Of a stretch of 64,000 bases of DNA, positions 1 through 8,318 are shown in pieces. A model generated the notes under the pieces. The model worked only from the letters and a program-made list of their open reading frames with translations. It had not been told where the DNA came from and made no database searches. A program made the translations under genes and the position numbers. Origin of the DNA: Pseudomonas fluorescens (GTDB lineage Bacteria > Pseudomonadota > Gammaproteobacteria > Pseudomonadales > Pseudomonadaceae); contig NZ_CP015637.1 of the NCBI RefSeq assembly GCF_001708445.1, forward strand, positions 5,519,001-5,583,000. Direction: 5' to 3'. Numbering within the stretch: the first letter of the stretch is position 1; every line of letters begins with the position of its first letter.

Positions 1-825
1 GCCGGCCATGGGCTGAACCTGTTCGACCTGAACCAGGCGGTACTCAAGGAATTGGCCGAGCTGGGTGGCAGCATCAGCGCTTCACCGCGGGATGCCGCCA
101 CCGGCGCCGAGTTGGTGATTACCATGCTGCCGGCCGCCGCCCATGTGCGCAGTGTCTGGCTGGGTGAAGACGGTGTTTTAGCCGGTATCGGCCAAGGCGT
201 GCCGGCGGTGGATTGCAGCACCATCGACCCGCAGACCATCCGCGATGTTGCGGCTGCGGCGGCCAAGCAAGGTGTGGCTGTCGCCGATGCACCGGTCTCC
301 GGTGGCACTGGCGGCGCGCAAGCCGGGACCCTGACCTTCATGGTCGGCGCCAGCGCGGAACTGTTTGCCACCCTGCAACCGGTGCTGGCGCAGATGGGCC
401 GCAACATTGTGCGTTGCGGCGACGTCGGCACCGGCCAGATCGCCAAGATCTGCAACAACCTGCTGCTGGGCATCAGCATGGTCGGCGTCAGCGAAGCCAT
501 GGCCCTGGGCGATGCGCTGGGCATCGACACCCAAGTGCTGGCGGGGATCATCAACAGCTCCACCGGCCGCTGCTGGAGTTCCGACACCTACAACCCTTGG
601 CCGGGCGTGATCGAAACGGCGCCGTCATCCCGTGGTTATACCGGTGGTTTTGGTGCCGACCTGATGCTCAAGGACCTCGGCCTGGCCACCGAAGCCGCGC
701 GCCAGGCACACCAGCCGGTGATCCTCGGCGCCGTGGCCCAGCAGTTGTATCAATCGATGAGCCAGCGTGGGGAAGGGGGCAAGGACTTCTCGGCGATCAT
801 CAACAGCTACCGCAAACCCAAGTAG
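1..825 (+). CDS. mmsB: 3-hydroxyisobutyrate dehydrogenase, 3' part (5' end outside window)
   Basis: The frame is open from base 1, so the start and the first 17 or so residues, including the Rossmann GxGxxG turn, lie upstream. About 274 residues are visible. The enzyme oxidises 3-hydroxyisobutyrate to methylmalonate semialdehyde with NAD in valine catabolism. Seen: the substrate-binding stretch DAPVSGGTGGA, the segment GQIAKICNN with the family's catalytic lysine, and a typical C-terminal helical domain ending in KDFSAIINSYRKPK. A beta-hydroxyacid dehydrogenase of another substrate is possible, but the similarity to MmsB/HIBADH is strong. The usual partner mmsA would be expected upstream and is not in view. 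Directly after the stop come 18-bp tandem repeats and a 5S rRNA remnant whose terminator may now end this transcript. Confidence 0.88.
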   Translation, partial: AGHGLNLFDLNQAVLKELAELGGSISASPRDAATGAELVITMLPAAAHVRSVWLGEDGVLAGIGQGVPAVDCSTIDPQTIRDVAAAAAKQGVAVADAPVSGGTGGAQAGTLTFMVGASAELFATLQPVLAQMGRNIVRCGDVGTGQIAKICNNLLLGISMVGVSEAMALGDALGIDTQVLAGIINSSTGRCWSSDTYNPWPGVIETAPSSRGYTGGFGADLMLKDLGLATEAARQAHQPVILGAVAQQLYQSMSQRGEGGKDFSAIINSYRKPK

Positions 826-833
826 TGTGGGCA

Positions 834-905
834 GCGGGCTGACTGTGGTGAGCCGGCTGACTGTGGCCAGCAGATTGACTGTGGTAAGTAGACTGACTGT
901 GGCGT
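834..905. repeat. Four tandem 18-bp repeats after mmsB
   Basis: Units start at 834, 852, 870 and 888. Each is 18 bp and built around the core TGACTGTGG, with the bases before and after drifting between copies. The array begins 8 bases after the mmsB stop codon and ends where 5S rRNA similarity begins (907). In the mmsB frame it would encode a hexapeptide period of the type ADCGxx, but it lies beyond the stop. Function unknown; replication slippage at a rearrangement junction is plausible. Confidence 0.85.
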
Positions 906-906
906 A

Positions 907-970
907 GTGAAACGATGCATCGCCGATGGTAGTGTGGGGTTTCCCCATGTGAGAGTAGGTCATCGTCAAG
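907..970 (+). pseudogene. 5S rRNA 3' fragment (truncated rrf)
   Basis: The stretch from GTGAAACGATGCATCGCC to CATCGTCAAG matches the 3' half of Pseudomonas 5S rRNA as I know it, including the GATGGTAGTGTGGGGTTTCC arm and the GTGAGAGTAGGTCATCGTC 3' strand. The first half, which should pair with this end, is absent and replaced by the 18-bp repeats. No 23S or tRNA sequence is present upstream, where mmsB sits. It cannot fold into a normal 5S rRNA and is a relic. The rRNA terminator behind it is intact. Confidence 0.88.
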
Positions 971-981
971 ATTAAATTCCG

Positions 982-1014
982 AAACCCCATTTGCGAAAGC
1001 AGATGGGGTTTTGT
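982..1014 (+). terminator. rRNA-type terminator left behind the 5S fragment
   Basis: A strong stem AAACCCCAT / ATGGGGTTT, with TTGC/GCAG further pairing around a GAAA loop, is followed by TTTTGTTTT. It sits 11 bases after the 5S fragment, as at the end of Pseudomonas rRNA operons. It now lies between mmsB and recC and probably stops mmsB read-through. Confidence 0.85.
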
Positions 1015-1194
1015 TTTGGGCGGTCGAAAAGCGCAGGCGCAAGCGTGCTCATGCAGGACGATAACGCTGACGCGCACCGTCGGGCACACCGAACCCACTC
1101 CAAACCCCCCGCTTCTTGCATCCCGATACCGCCAATATTTGCCCACAGTGCTAAAGTCCCTCCCTCGATTTTTGCTTTTCCCAAGGAAGCCGTT

Positions 1195-4100
1195 ATGCCG
1201 GACTCGACGTCCCTCAGCGCTGGATTCATGGTGGTTCACGGCAACCGCCTGGACGAACTGCGCAGCCTGGTGGTCAGTTGGATGCGACGATATCCACTGG
1301 CACCCTTGGAAAACGAAATCGCCTTGGTGCAAAGCAATGGCATCGCCCAATGGCTCAAATTAGCCCTGGCTGAAGATCCGGAAGATGACGATATGGGGGG
1401 CTGCGGCATCGCGGCGGCCATTGATGTGCAACTGCCGGGTAGCTTCATGTGGCAACTTTATCGGATGGTCCTTGGCCGTGACGAAATTCCGCCCAAGTCC
1501 CTGCTCGACAAAGCCCCGCTGACCTGGCGCCTGATGCGCCTGCTCCCGGAGCTCATTGATCAACCGCACTTCGAGCCCCTGCAACGCTTCCTGACTCACG
1601 ACACGGACCTGCGTAAACGCTACCAACTCGCCGAACGTCTGGCCGACCTGTTCGACCAGTATCAGGTCTACCGTGCTGACTGGCTGGAAGATTGGGTCGC
1701 GGGCCGTCATCAGTTACGTAATGGTCGCGGTGAAACCAAACCCCTGAACCCGGCCAACTGCTGGCAAGCCGAATTATGGCGCGCGCTGCTGTTGGATGTC
1801 GGGGAGGAGGGCATGGCCCAAAGCCGTGCCGGCGTCCACCAGCGATTTATCGAGCGCATCAATAGCCTGAAACAAGCCCCCCCAGGCCTGCCTTCCCGAG
1901 TCATTGTTTTCGGCATTTCATCCTTGCCTGCGCAGGCACTGGAAGCCCTTGCCGGCCTGGCCCGCTTCAGCCAGGTCCTGCTGTGCGTGCATAACCCCTG
2001 CCGCCATCATTGGTCTGACATCGTCGCTGACAAAGACTTGCTGCGTAACGAATACAAACGCCAGGCGCGCAAGGCCGGTATGCCGGTGACCATCGACCCG
2101 CAGTCCCTGCACCAACATGCCCATCCATTACTGGCCGCATGGGGCAAACAAGGCCGCGACTACATCAGCCTGTTGGACAGTTACGATGATCCCAACAGTT
2201 ACCGAGCCGCCTTCCGCGATGGCCGAATCGACCTGTTCAGCGAGACCGAGCCCACCACATTGCTCAACCAGCTCCAGGACGACATTCTCGAACTGCGCCC
2301 GCTCAATGAAACCCGCGATCTCTGGCCCGCCGTCGACCTGCAGCGCGATACGTCAATCCGCTTCCATATCGCCCATAGTGCCCAGCGCGAAGTGGAAATT
2401 CTCCACGACCAACTGCTTCAACGCTTCAGCGCCGATCCCACCCTACGTCCTCGGGACATCATCGTCATGGTCCCCGACGTCGACAGCTATGCGCCGCACA
2501 TTCGCGCCGTATTCGGCCAGTTGGAACGAAGTGATCCACGCTTCATCCCCTTCACCCTCACCGACCAAGGACAACGCGGCCGCGACCCGTTGTTGATCGC
2601 CGTCGAGCATCTGCTCAAGTTGCCAGACAGCCGCTTCCCCGTCAGCGAGATTCTCGACCTGCTCGACGTCCCGGCCCTGCGTGAACGTTTCGCTATCAAA
2701 GAACGCGACCTGCCCACGTTGCACCGCTGGATCGAAGGGGCCGGTATCCGTTGGGGACTCAACGCCGAGCAACGCGCCGGCCTGGGTCTACCCCATGAGC
2801 TGGAGCAAAACAGTTGGCGCTTCGGCTTGCGCCGCATGCTCCTGGGCTACGCCGTCGGCACCGGCACCGCTTGCGACGGTATCGAACCTTATGACGAAAT
2901 CGGCGGCCTCGACGCTGCCTTGATTGGCCCACTGGTGGCCTTGCTCGATGCCCTGAGCGATGCCCATCAAGCCTTGTCTCAACCTGCTGCTCCTCAAGCA
3001 TGGGGCGAGCGTCTACAACGCTTGATGCAACTATTCTTCCTGCCTGGCAGCGAGCACGACGACTACCTGCTGGGCCAGCTCGAACAGCTGCGGGAAACCT
3101 GGCTGGAAACCTGTGAGTCCGTGGGCCTGCAGGACGAGTTACCGCTCACTGTCGTTCGTGAGGCATGGCTGGCCGGTCTGGATCAGGGCCGCCTCTCACA
3201 GCGCTTTCTCGCCGGAGCTGTCAATTTTTGTACCCTGATGCCCATGCGCGCGATCCCATTCAAGCTCGTCTGCCTGCTCGGTATGAACGACGGTGACTAC
3301 CCGCGCGCGCAACCGCCATTGGATTTCGACTTGATGGGCAGCGATTATCGCCCTGGCGACCGTTCACGCCGCGAAGATGACCGCTACCTGCTGCTTGAAG
3401 CCCTGCTGTCCGCGCGCGACCAGCTCTACATCAGTTGGGTCGGGCGCAGCATCCGCGACAATAGCGATCGCCCTGCATCGGTGTTGATTGGCCAACTGCG
3501 CGACCACATCGCCAGTGGCTGGCATAACGCCAATATTGCACAGCCACTTATTGAGGCGATGACCCAGGAACATCCGCTCCAGCCCTTTAGCGCCCGGTAT
3601 TTTCACGAAGGAGACCCGTTGTTCAGCTACGCCCGTGAGTGGCAGCTGCTGCACGAGGCCGCGGAGGCCACCCCTGACACGGCGGCATTGGCGGCCCATC
3701 GGCAGGAAGAGCCCCTGAGCCTGGGCCAACTGCAGGACTTCCTTCGCAACCCGGTCAAACATTTCTTCAGCCAACGGCTGAAAGTTTTTTTCGAAGCCGC
3801 CGAAGTCCCGCTGGCCGATGAAGAACCCTTCGTCCTCGACGCACTGCAACGCTACAGTCTGAGCGACAGCCTGCTCAATGCCGCATTAAGCCAGCCCGAT
3901 CACTTCGACCAGGCCCTCAACGCCCAGGCCCTGCGCCTGCAAGGCAGTGGCCTGCTGCCGATGGTCGGGTTCGGCGAGCGTCTGCGTAACGAACTGATCG
4001 AACCTTTGCCTGACTTGTTACGCCGCTACCAACAGCTTCTAGCCCTCTGGCCAACCCCGCACACCGGTGCTGAACCGATCAGTTTCGAGCATCAGGGTAT

Positions 4101-4647
4101 TCAGCTGGAAGGCTGGATCAGCGGCCTGCATCGACGCAGTGATGGCGGGTTGTTAAGCGTCACCACCATCCCCAACAGCATCGGTTCGATCAAGACGCGC
4201 AAGTGGCACCGCCTGATTCGCCCATGGGTCAATCACGTGGTCGCCTGCGCCTGCGGTCTGCCATTGAGCACCGGGTTGGTGGCCAGTGATGACACCCTGC
4301 TGCTGGCTCCGCTGGAAAAATCCAGCGCCCAGGGCATCCTCGGCGACCTGTTGCTCGCCTGGCATATCGGCATGAGCAAACCCTTGCCCATCGCGGTCAA
4401 AACCGCCTTCGCCTGGCTTGGCCAAACCGACCCGGCCAAAGCTCACGCTGCCGCCAGCAAAGCCTACGAAGGTGACGGCCTGACCACCGATGGCGAACGT
4501 CGCGAAACCCCGGCACTCACCCGTCAATTCCCCGACTACGCCGCCCTGATGGCCAGCGAAGAATTCGAAGGGTGGTGTGAAACCTTGTATCGGCCCTTGC
4601 TCAACGCCCCTTGGCGATCCCTGAACAGCGAGGAGGTCGGCGCATGA
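1195..4647 (+). CDS. recC: Exodeoxyribonuclease V subunit gamma (RecC)
   Basis: RecC is the subunit of the RecBCD helicase-nuclease that carries an inactive helicase fold and recognises Chi during double-strand-break repair. The product is 1150 residues, normal for the family. The frame is open back to 991, but the ATG at 1195 is preferred: AAGGAAGC stands just upstream, the first residues (MPDSTSLSAGFMVVHGNRLD) fit RecC N-termini, and earlier codons run into the 5S terminator. Recognisable segments are FGISSLP near residue 238 and LLGMNDGDYPR near 694-704. The stop overlaps the recB start as ATGA, indicating translational coupling in a recC-recB-recD operon. Confidence 0.96.
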   Translation: MPDSTSLSAGFMVVHGNRLDELRSLVVSWMRRYPLAPLENEIALVQSNGIAQWLKLALAEDPEDDDMGGCGIAAAIDVQLPGSFMWQLYRMVLGRDEIPPKSLLDKAPLTWRLMRLLPELIDQPHFEPLQRFLTHDTDLRKRYQLAERLADLFDQYQVYRADWLEDWVAGRHQLRNGRGETKPLNPANCWQAELWRALLLDVGEEGMAQSRAGVHQRFIERINSLKQAPPGLPSRVIVFGISSLPAQALEALAGLARFSQVLLCVHNPCRHHWSDIVADKDLLRNEYKRQARKAGMPVTIDPQSLHQHAHPLLAAWGKQGRDYISLLDSYDDPNSYRAAFRDGRIDLFSETEPTTLLNQLQDDILELRPLNETRDLWPAVDLQRDTSIRFHIAHSAQREVEILHDQLLQRFSADPTLRPRDIIVMVPDVDSYAPHIRAVFGQLERSDPRFIPFTLTDQGQRGRDPLLIAVEHLLKLPDSRFPVSEILDLLDVPALRERFAIKERDLPTLHRWIEGAGIRWGLNAEQRAGLGLPHELEQNSWRFGLRRMLLGYAVGTGTACDGIEPYDEIGGLDAALIGPLVALLDALSDAHQALSQPAAPQAWGERLQRLMQLFFLPGSEHDDYLLGQLEQLRETWLETCESVGLQDELPLTVVREAWLAGLDQGRLSQRFLAGAVNFCTLMPMRAIPFKLVCLLGMNDGDYPRAQPPLDFDLMGSDYRPGDRSRREDDRYLLLEALLSARDQLYISWVGRSIRDNSDRPASVLIGQLRDHIASGWHNANIAQPLIEAMTQEHPLQPFSARYFHEGDPLFSYAREWQLLHEAAEATPDTAALAAHRQEEPLSLGQLQDFLRNPVKHFFSQRLKVFFEAAEVPLADEEPFVLDALQRYSLSDSLLNAALSQPDHFDQALNAQALRLQGSGLLPMVGFGERLRNELIEPLPDLLRRYQQLLALWPTPHTGAEPISFEHQGIQLEGWISGLHRRSDGGLLSVTTIPNSIGSIKTRKWHRLIRPWVNHVVACACGLPLSTGLVASDDTLLLAPLEKSSAQGILGDLLLAWHIGMSKPLPIAVKTAFAWLGQTDPAKAHAAASKAYEGDGLTTDGERRETPALTRQFPDYAALMASEEFEGWCETLYRPLLNAPWRSLNSEEVGA

Positions 4648-7600
4648 GCAGCAAACCCTTGGCCTTGGCATTCCCGCTAAAAGGCAGCCAGTTGATCGAA
4701 GCCAGTGCCGGTACCGGCAAGACCTTCACCATCTCCGCCCTGTACCTGCGCCTGGTACTCGGCCACGGTGGTGACGAGTCAGGCTTCGGCCGCGAACTGC
4801 TGCCCCCGCAAATCCTCGTTGTGACCTTCACCGACGCCGCCACCAAGGAGCTGCGCGAACGCATCCGTATCCGCCTGGCCGAAGCGGCGCGGTTCTTCCG
4901 CGATGAAATCAAACAACCGGATGCGCTGATCGCTGAGCTGCGCGAGCACTATCTGCCCGAACAATGGCCCGCGTGTGCCAATCGCCTGGATATCGCCGCG
5001 CAATGGATGGACGAAGCGGCGGTCTCGACCATCCACAGTTGGTGCCAGCGCATGCTGCGCGAACATGCGTTCGACAGTGGCAGCCTGTTCACCCAGACCC
5101 TGGAAACCGACCATAGCGACCTGCTCGGCGAAGTGCTGCGCGACTATTGGCGGCTGTTCTGCTACCCGATGCACGACGATGCGCTCAACTGGGTGCGCAA
5201 CAACTGGGGCGGGCCGGCAGCGCTGATGCCGCGAGTACGTGCGTTGTTCGGCAGCGAGCGGCCCACTGATGAGCATCGTGAGCCCGCCGAACTGATCAAC
5301 GCCTGCCTGCAAGAGCGTCGAGCAGCCCTTGTTGCGCTTAAAGCGCCCTGGCCACAATGGGCCGCCGAGTTGCGCGACATCTGCCTGCAAGCCGTCGCCG
5401 CCAAAGCTGTCGATGGTCGCAAGATGCAAGCCCGCTACTTCGAACCCTGGTTCGAAAAAATCAGCGCCTGGGCCGCGGATGAAACCCTCGAACAACTGGA
5501 TATCGGCACCGGCTTCACGCGTCTGACCCCCGATGGCATGGCCGAAGCCTGGAAGGGGGATCCGCCGCACCACCCGGGTATCGACGCCATGGTCGGCCTC
5601 AAAGCCGCCCTCGATGCGTTGCCAACCCCCGATGCCGCCGTGTTGCAACACGCCGCTGGCTGGGTCGGCAAGCGCTTCGAAGACGAAAAACGCCGCCGTG
5701 CCGAAATGGGCTTCGACGACATGCTGATCCGCCTCAATGCCGCCTTGCAATCAGACGGTGGCGAGCGTCTTGCCAGTGTGATCCGCGAGCAGTTTCCGGT
5801 CGCCCTGATCGATGAGTTCCAGGACACCGACCCGGTGCAATACAGCATCTTCGACAGCATCTACCGCATCGAAGAAAACCACCTCGACAGTGGCCTGTTC
5901 CTGATCGGCGACCCCAAGCAGGCGATCTACGCGTTCCGTGGCGCGGATATCTACACGTACCTGCGCGCCCGCCAATCCACCACTGGTCGTCACCACACCC
6001 TGGGCACCAACTTCCGCTCCAGCCATGCGATGGTCGAGGCGGTGAACCATGTGTTCCAGCGCGCCGAAAAAGGCCGCGGCGCGTTCCTGTTCCGCGGGCC
6101 GGATGGCGAAAACCCGGTGCCGTTCCAGCCGGTGTTGTCCCAGGGGCGCAAGGAGCAATTGCAGGTCGATGGCCAAACGCTGCCGGCGATGACGCTCTGG
6201 CATCTGCCCACCGATCAGCCGATTTCCAATGTGGTTTATCGCCAGCAACTTGCCGCTGCCTGCGCCACACAGATTGTTGAACTGCTCAACGCTGGGCAGC
6301 AAGGTCACGCGGGTTTCCTGCAAGAAGACGGCAGCGTTAACGGCGTGCTGCCTTCAGCTATCGCCATTCTGGTGCGCGACGGCAAGGAGGCCCAAGCCGT
6401 GCGCGGCGAATTAGCCGCCCGTGGTGTGCGCAGTGTCTACCTGTCCGACAAGGACTCCGTGTTCGCCGCCCAGGAAGCCCATGATCTGTTGGCCTGGCTC
6501 AAGGCCTGTGCCGAGCCCGACGTCGAGCGTCCGTTGCGCGCCGCGCTGGCCTGCGTCACCTTGAACCTGTCACTGCCTGAACTGGAACGTCTGAACCAGG
6601 ACGAGCTGGCGTGGGAAAGCCGCGTCATGCAGTTCCGCGGCTACCGTACGATCTGGCGTACCCAGGGCGTGCTGCCGATGCTGCGGCGCCTGCTCCATGA
6701 CTTCAAATTGCCGCAAACCCTGATGGCCCGCAGCGATGGCGAGCGAGTACTGACCAACCTGTTGCACCTCAGTGAGTTGCTGCAACAAGCGGCGTCTGAA
6801 TTGGACGGCGAACAGGCCTTGATCCGTCATCTGGCCGAACACCTGGCGCTCTCCGGCCAAGCAGGTGAAGAACAGATCCTGCGCCTGGAAAGCGATGAGC
6901 AACTGGTCAAGGTGGTGACCATCCACAAGTCCAAGGGGCTGGAATACGACCTGGTATTCCTGCCATTTATCTGTTCGGCCAAACCGGTGGATGGCAGTCG
7001 CTTGCCGCTGCATTACCACGATGAAAACGGCAAGTCCCAGGTCAGCCTGCGCCCGACGGCCGCGTTGATCGCCCAAGCCGATGACGAGCGCCTGGCCGAA
7101 GACCTGCGCTTGTTCTACGTGGCCCTGACCCGGGCCAAACACGCCTGCTGGCTGGGCATTGCCGACCTCAAGCGCGGCAATAGCAGCAGCTCTGTGCTGC
7201 ACCTTTCGGCGCTGGGTTATTTGCTGGGCGCGGGCGCGTCCCTGGGCGAATCTGCTGGCCTGGCGCGCTGGCTGCTGGATCTGCAGGAAGGCTGCCCCGC
7301 CATCCACTACACCCACGTACCCGAAGCGCAAGACAGCGTGTTTCATCCGCCGCGCAACGAAGCCACGCTGCTCCCCCCCTTGTTACCCAAACGCAAGGCG
7401 GCGGAAAACTGGTGGATCGCGTCCTACAGCGCCTTGCGCATCGGTGACAGCATGAGCGCCGCCAGCCTCGAAGCGCCGGAAAGCCCACAAGCCCAGAAGC
7501 TGTTCGACGACGAACGTCTCGACCCTGATGCACCGCGTGAAGTGGCGGCGTCCGGCGGCGACATTCACCGTTTCCCACGTGGTCCGAATCCAGGGACCTT

Positions 7601-8318
7601 CCTCCATGGCCTGTTGGAGTGGGCGGGCGAGGAGGGCTTCAACGTGACGTCGGAGGCGATCGAAAAAGCCGTGGGCGCGCGTTGCAATCGACGTAACTGG
7701 GAAGGCTGGATCGTCACCCTCAGCGGTTGGCTGAGCCACCTGTTGCAAACAGCGCTGCCGTTGCACAACGACCAGGTCACGCTCAGCGGCCTGCAGCAAT
7801 ACCAGGTCGAAATGGAGTTCTGGTTCGCCAGTCATAAAGTCGACGTGCTCGCCCTCGATAAGCTGGTGTGCCAGTACACCCACAATGGCGTCTCGCGGGT
7901 TGCCGCCGAGCCGGTCCTGCTCAATGGCATGTTCAAAGGCTTTATCGACCTGACGTTCGAGCATGACGGCCGCTACTACGTGGCGGATTACAAATCCAAC
8001 TGGCTCGGCCCCGACGACTCCGCCTACACCCACGCGGCCATGGAGCTGTCGATCCTCGAACATCGGTATGACTTGCAGTATGTACTTTACCTGCTGGCCC
8101 TGCACCGCCAGCTCAAGGCGCGCCTGCCGGGCTACGACTACGACCGCCATGTCGGTGGCGCGCTCTACCTGTTCTTGCGCGGCAGTCAGGCCGCCAGCCA
8201 GGGGGCGTACTTCACCCGTCCTCCACGGGAGCTGATCGAGGGCCTGGATTTGCTCTTCCAAGGTCAATCGATACCGCCCAAGGCCGAACCCGCCTGGGAA
8301 CAAGGAGTGTTGCTATGA
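4644..8318 (+). CDS. recB: Exodeoxyribonuclease V subunit beta (RecB)
   Basis: RecB is the 3'-5' helicase and the only nuclease subunit of RecBCD. The product is 1224 residues. SF1A helicase motifs are in order: ASAGTGKT (about residues 20-27), DEFQDTD (about 390), GDPKQAIYAFRGAD (about 423), HKSKGLEYD (about 761) and YVALTRAKH (about 824). The C-terminal nuclease domain keeps LHGLLEWA (about 986), the FIDLTF aspartate (about 1100) and the VADYKSNW motif (about 1113), so both activities should be intact. The ATG at 4644 is favoured because GAGGAGGTC precedes it and it overlaps the recC stop. The 3' end overlaps the recD start by ATGA. Confidence 0.97.
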   Translation: MSSKPLALAFPLKGSQLIEASAGTGKTFTISALYLRLVLGHGGDESGFGRELLPPQILVVTFTDAATKELRERIRIRLAEAARFFRDEIKQPDALIAELREHYLPEQWPACANRLDIAAQWMDEAAVSTIHSWCQRMLREHAFDSGSLFTQTLETDHSDLLGEVLRDYWRLFCYPMHDDALNWVRNNWGGPAALMPRVRALFGSERPTDEHREPAELINACLQERRAALVALKAPWPQWAAELRDICLQAVAAKAVDGRKMQARYFEPWFEKISAWAADETLEQLDIGTGFTRLTPDGMAEAWKGDPPHHPGIDAMVGLKAALDALPTPDAAVLQHAAGWVGKRFEDEKRRRAEMGFDDMLIRLNAALQSDGGERLASVIREQFPVALIDEFQDTDPVQYSIFDSIYRIEENHLDSGLFLIGDPKQAIYAFRGADIYTYLRARQSTTGRHHTLGTNFRSSHAMVEAVNHVFQRAEKGRGAFLFRGPDGENPVPFQPVLSQGRKEQLQVDGQTLPAMTLWHLPTDQPISNVVYRQQLAAACATQIVELLNAGQQGHAGFLQEDGSVNGVLPSAIAILVRDGKEAQAVRGELAARGVRSVYLSDKDSVFAAQEAHDLLAWLKACAEPDVERPLRAALACVTLNLSLPELERLNQDELAWESRVMQFRGYRTIWRTQGVLPMLRRLLHDFKLPQTLMARSDGERVLTNLLHLSELLQQAASELDGEQALIRHLAEHLALSGQAGEEQILRLESDEQLVKVVTIHKSKGLEYDLVFLPFICSAKPVDGSRLPLHYHDENGKSQVSLRPTAALIAQADDERLAEDLRLFYVALTRAKHACWLGIADLKRGNSSSSVLHLSALGYLLGAGASLGESAGLARWLLDLQEGCPAIHYTHVPEAQDSVFHPPRNEATLLPPLLPKRKAAENWWIASYSALRIGDSMSAASLEAPESPQAQKLFDDERLDPDAPREVAASGGDIHRFPRGPNPGTFLHGLLEWAGEEGFNVTSEAIEKAVGARCNRRNWEGWIVTLSGWLSHLLQTALPLHNDQVTLSGLQQYQVEMEFWFASHKVDVLALDKLVCQYTHNGVSRVAAEPVLLNGMFKGFIDLTFEHDGRYYVADYKSNWLGPDDSAYTHAAMELSILEHRYDLQYVLYLLALHRQLKARLPGYDYDRHVGGALYLFLRGSQAASQGAYFTRPPRELIEGLDLLFQGQSIPPKAEPAWEQGVLL

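Noticed and set aside
834..905. CRISPR array
   Set aside because: Repeats are 18 bp and directly adjacent, with no spacers and no cas genes.
991..1194. 68 extra codons before the recC start
   Set aside because: They run through the rRNA terminator, and MPDSTSL at 1195 has a ribosome site and fits RecC N-termini.
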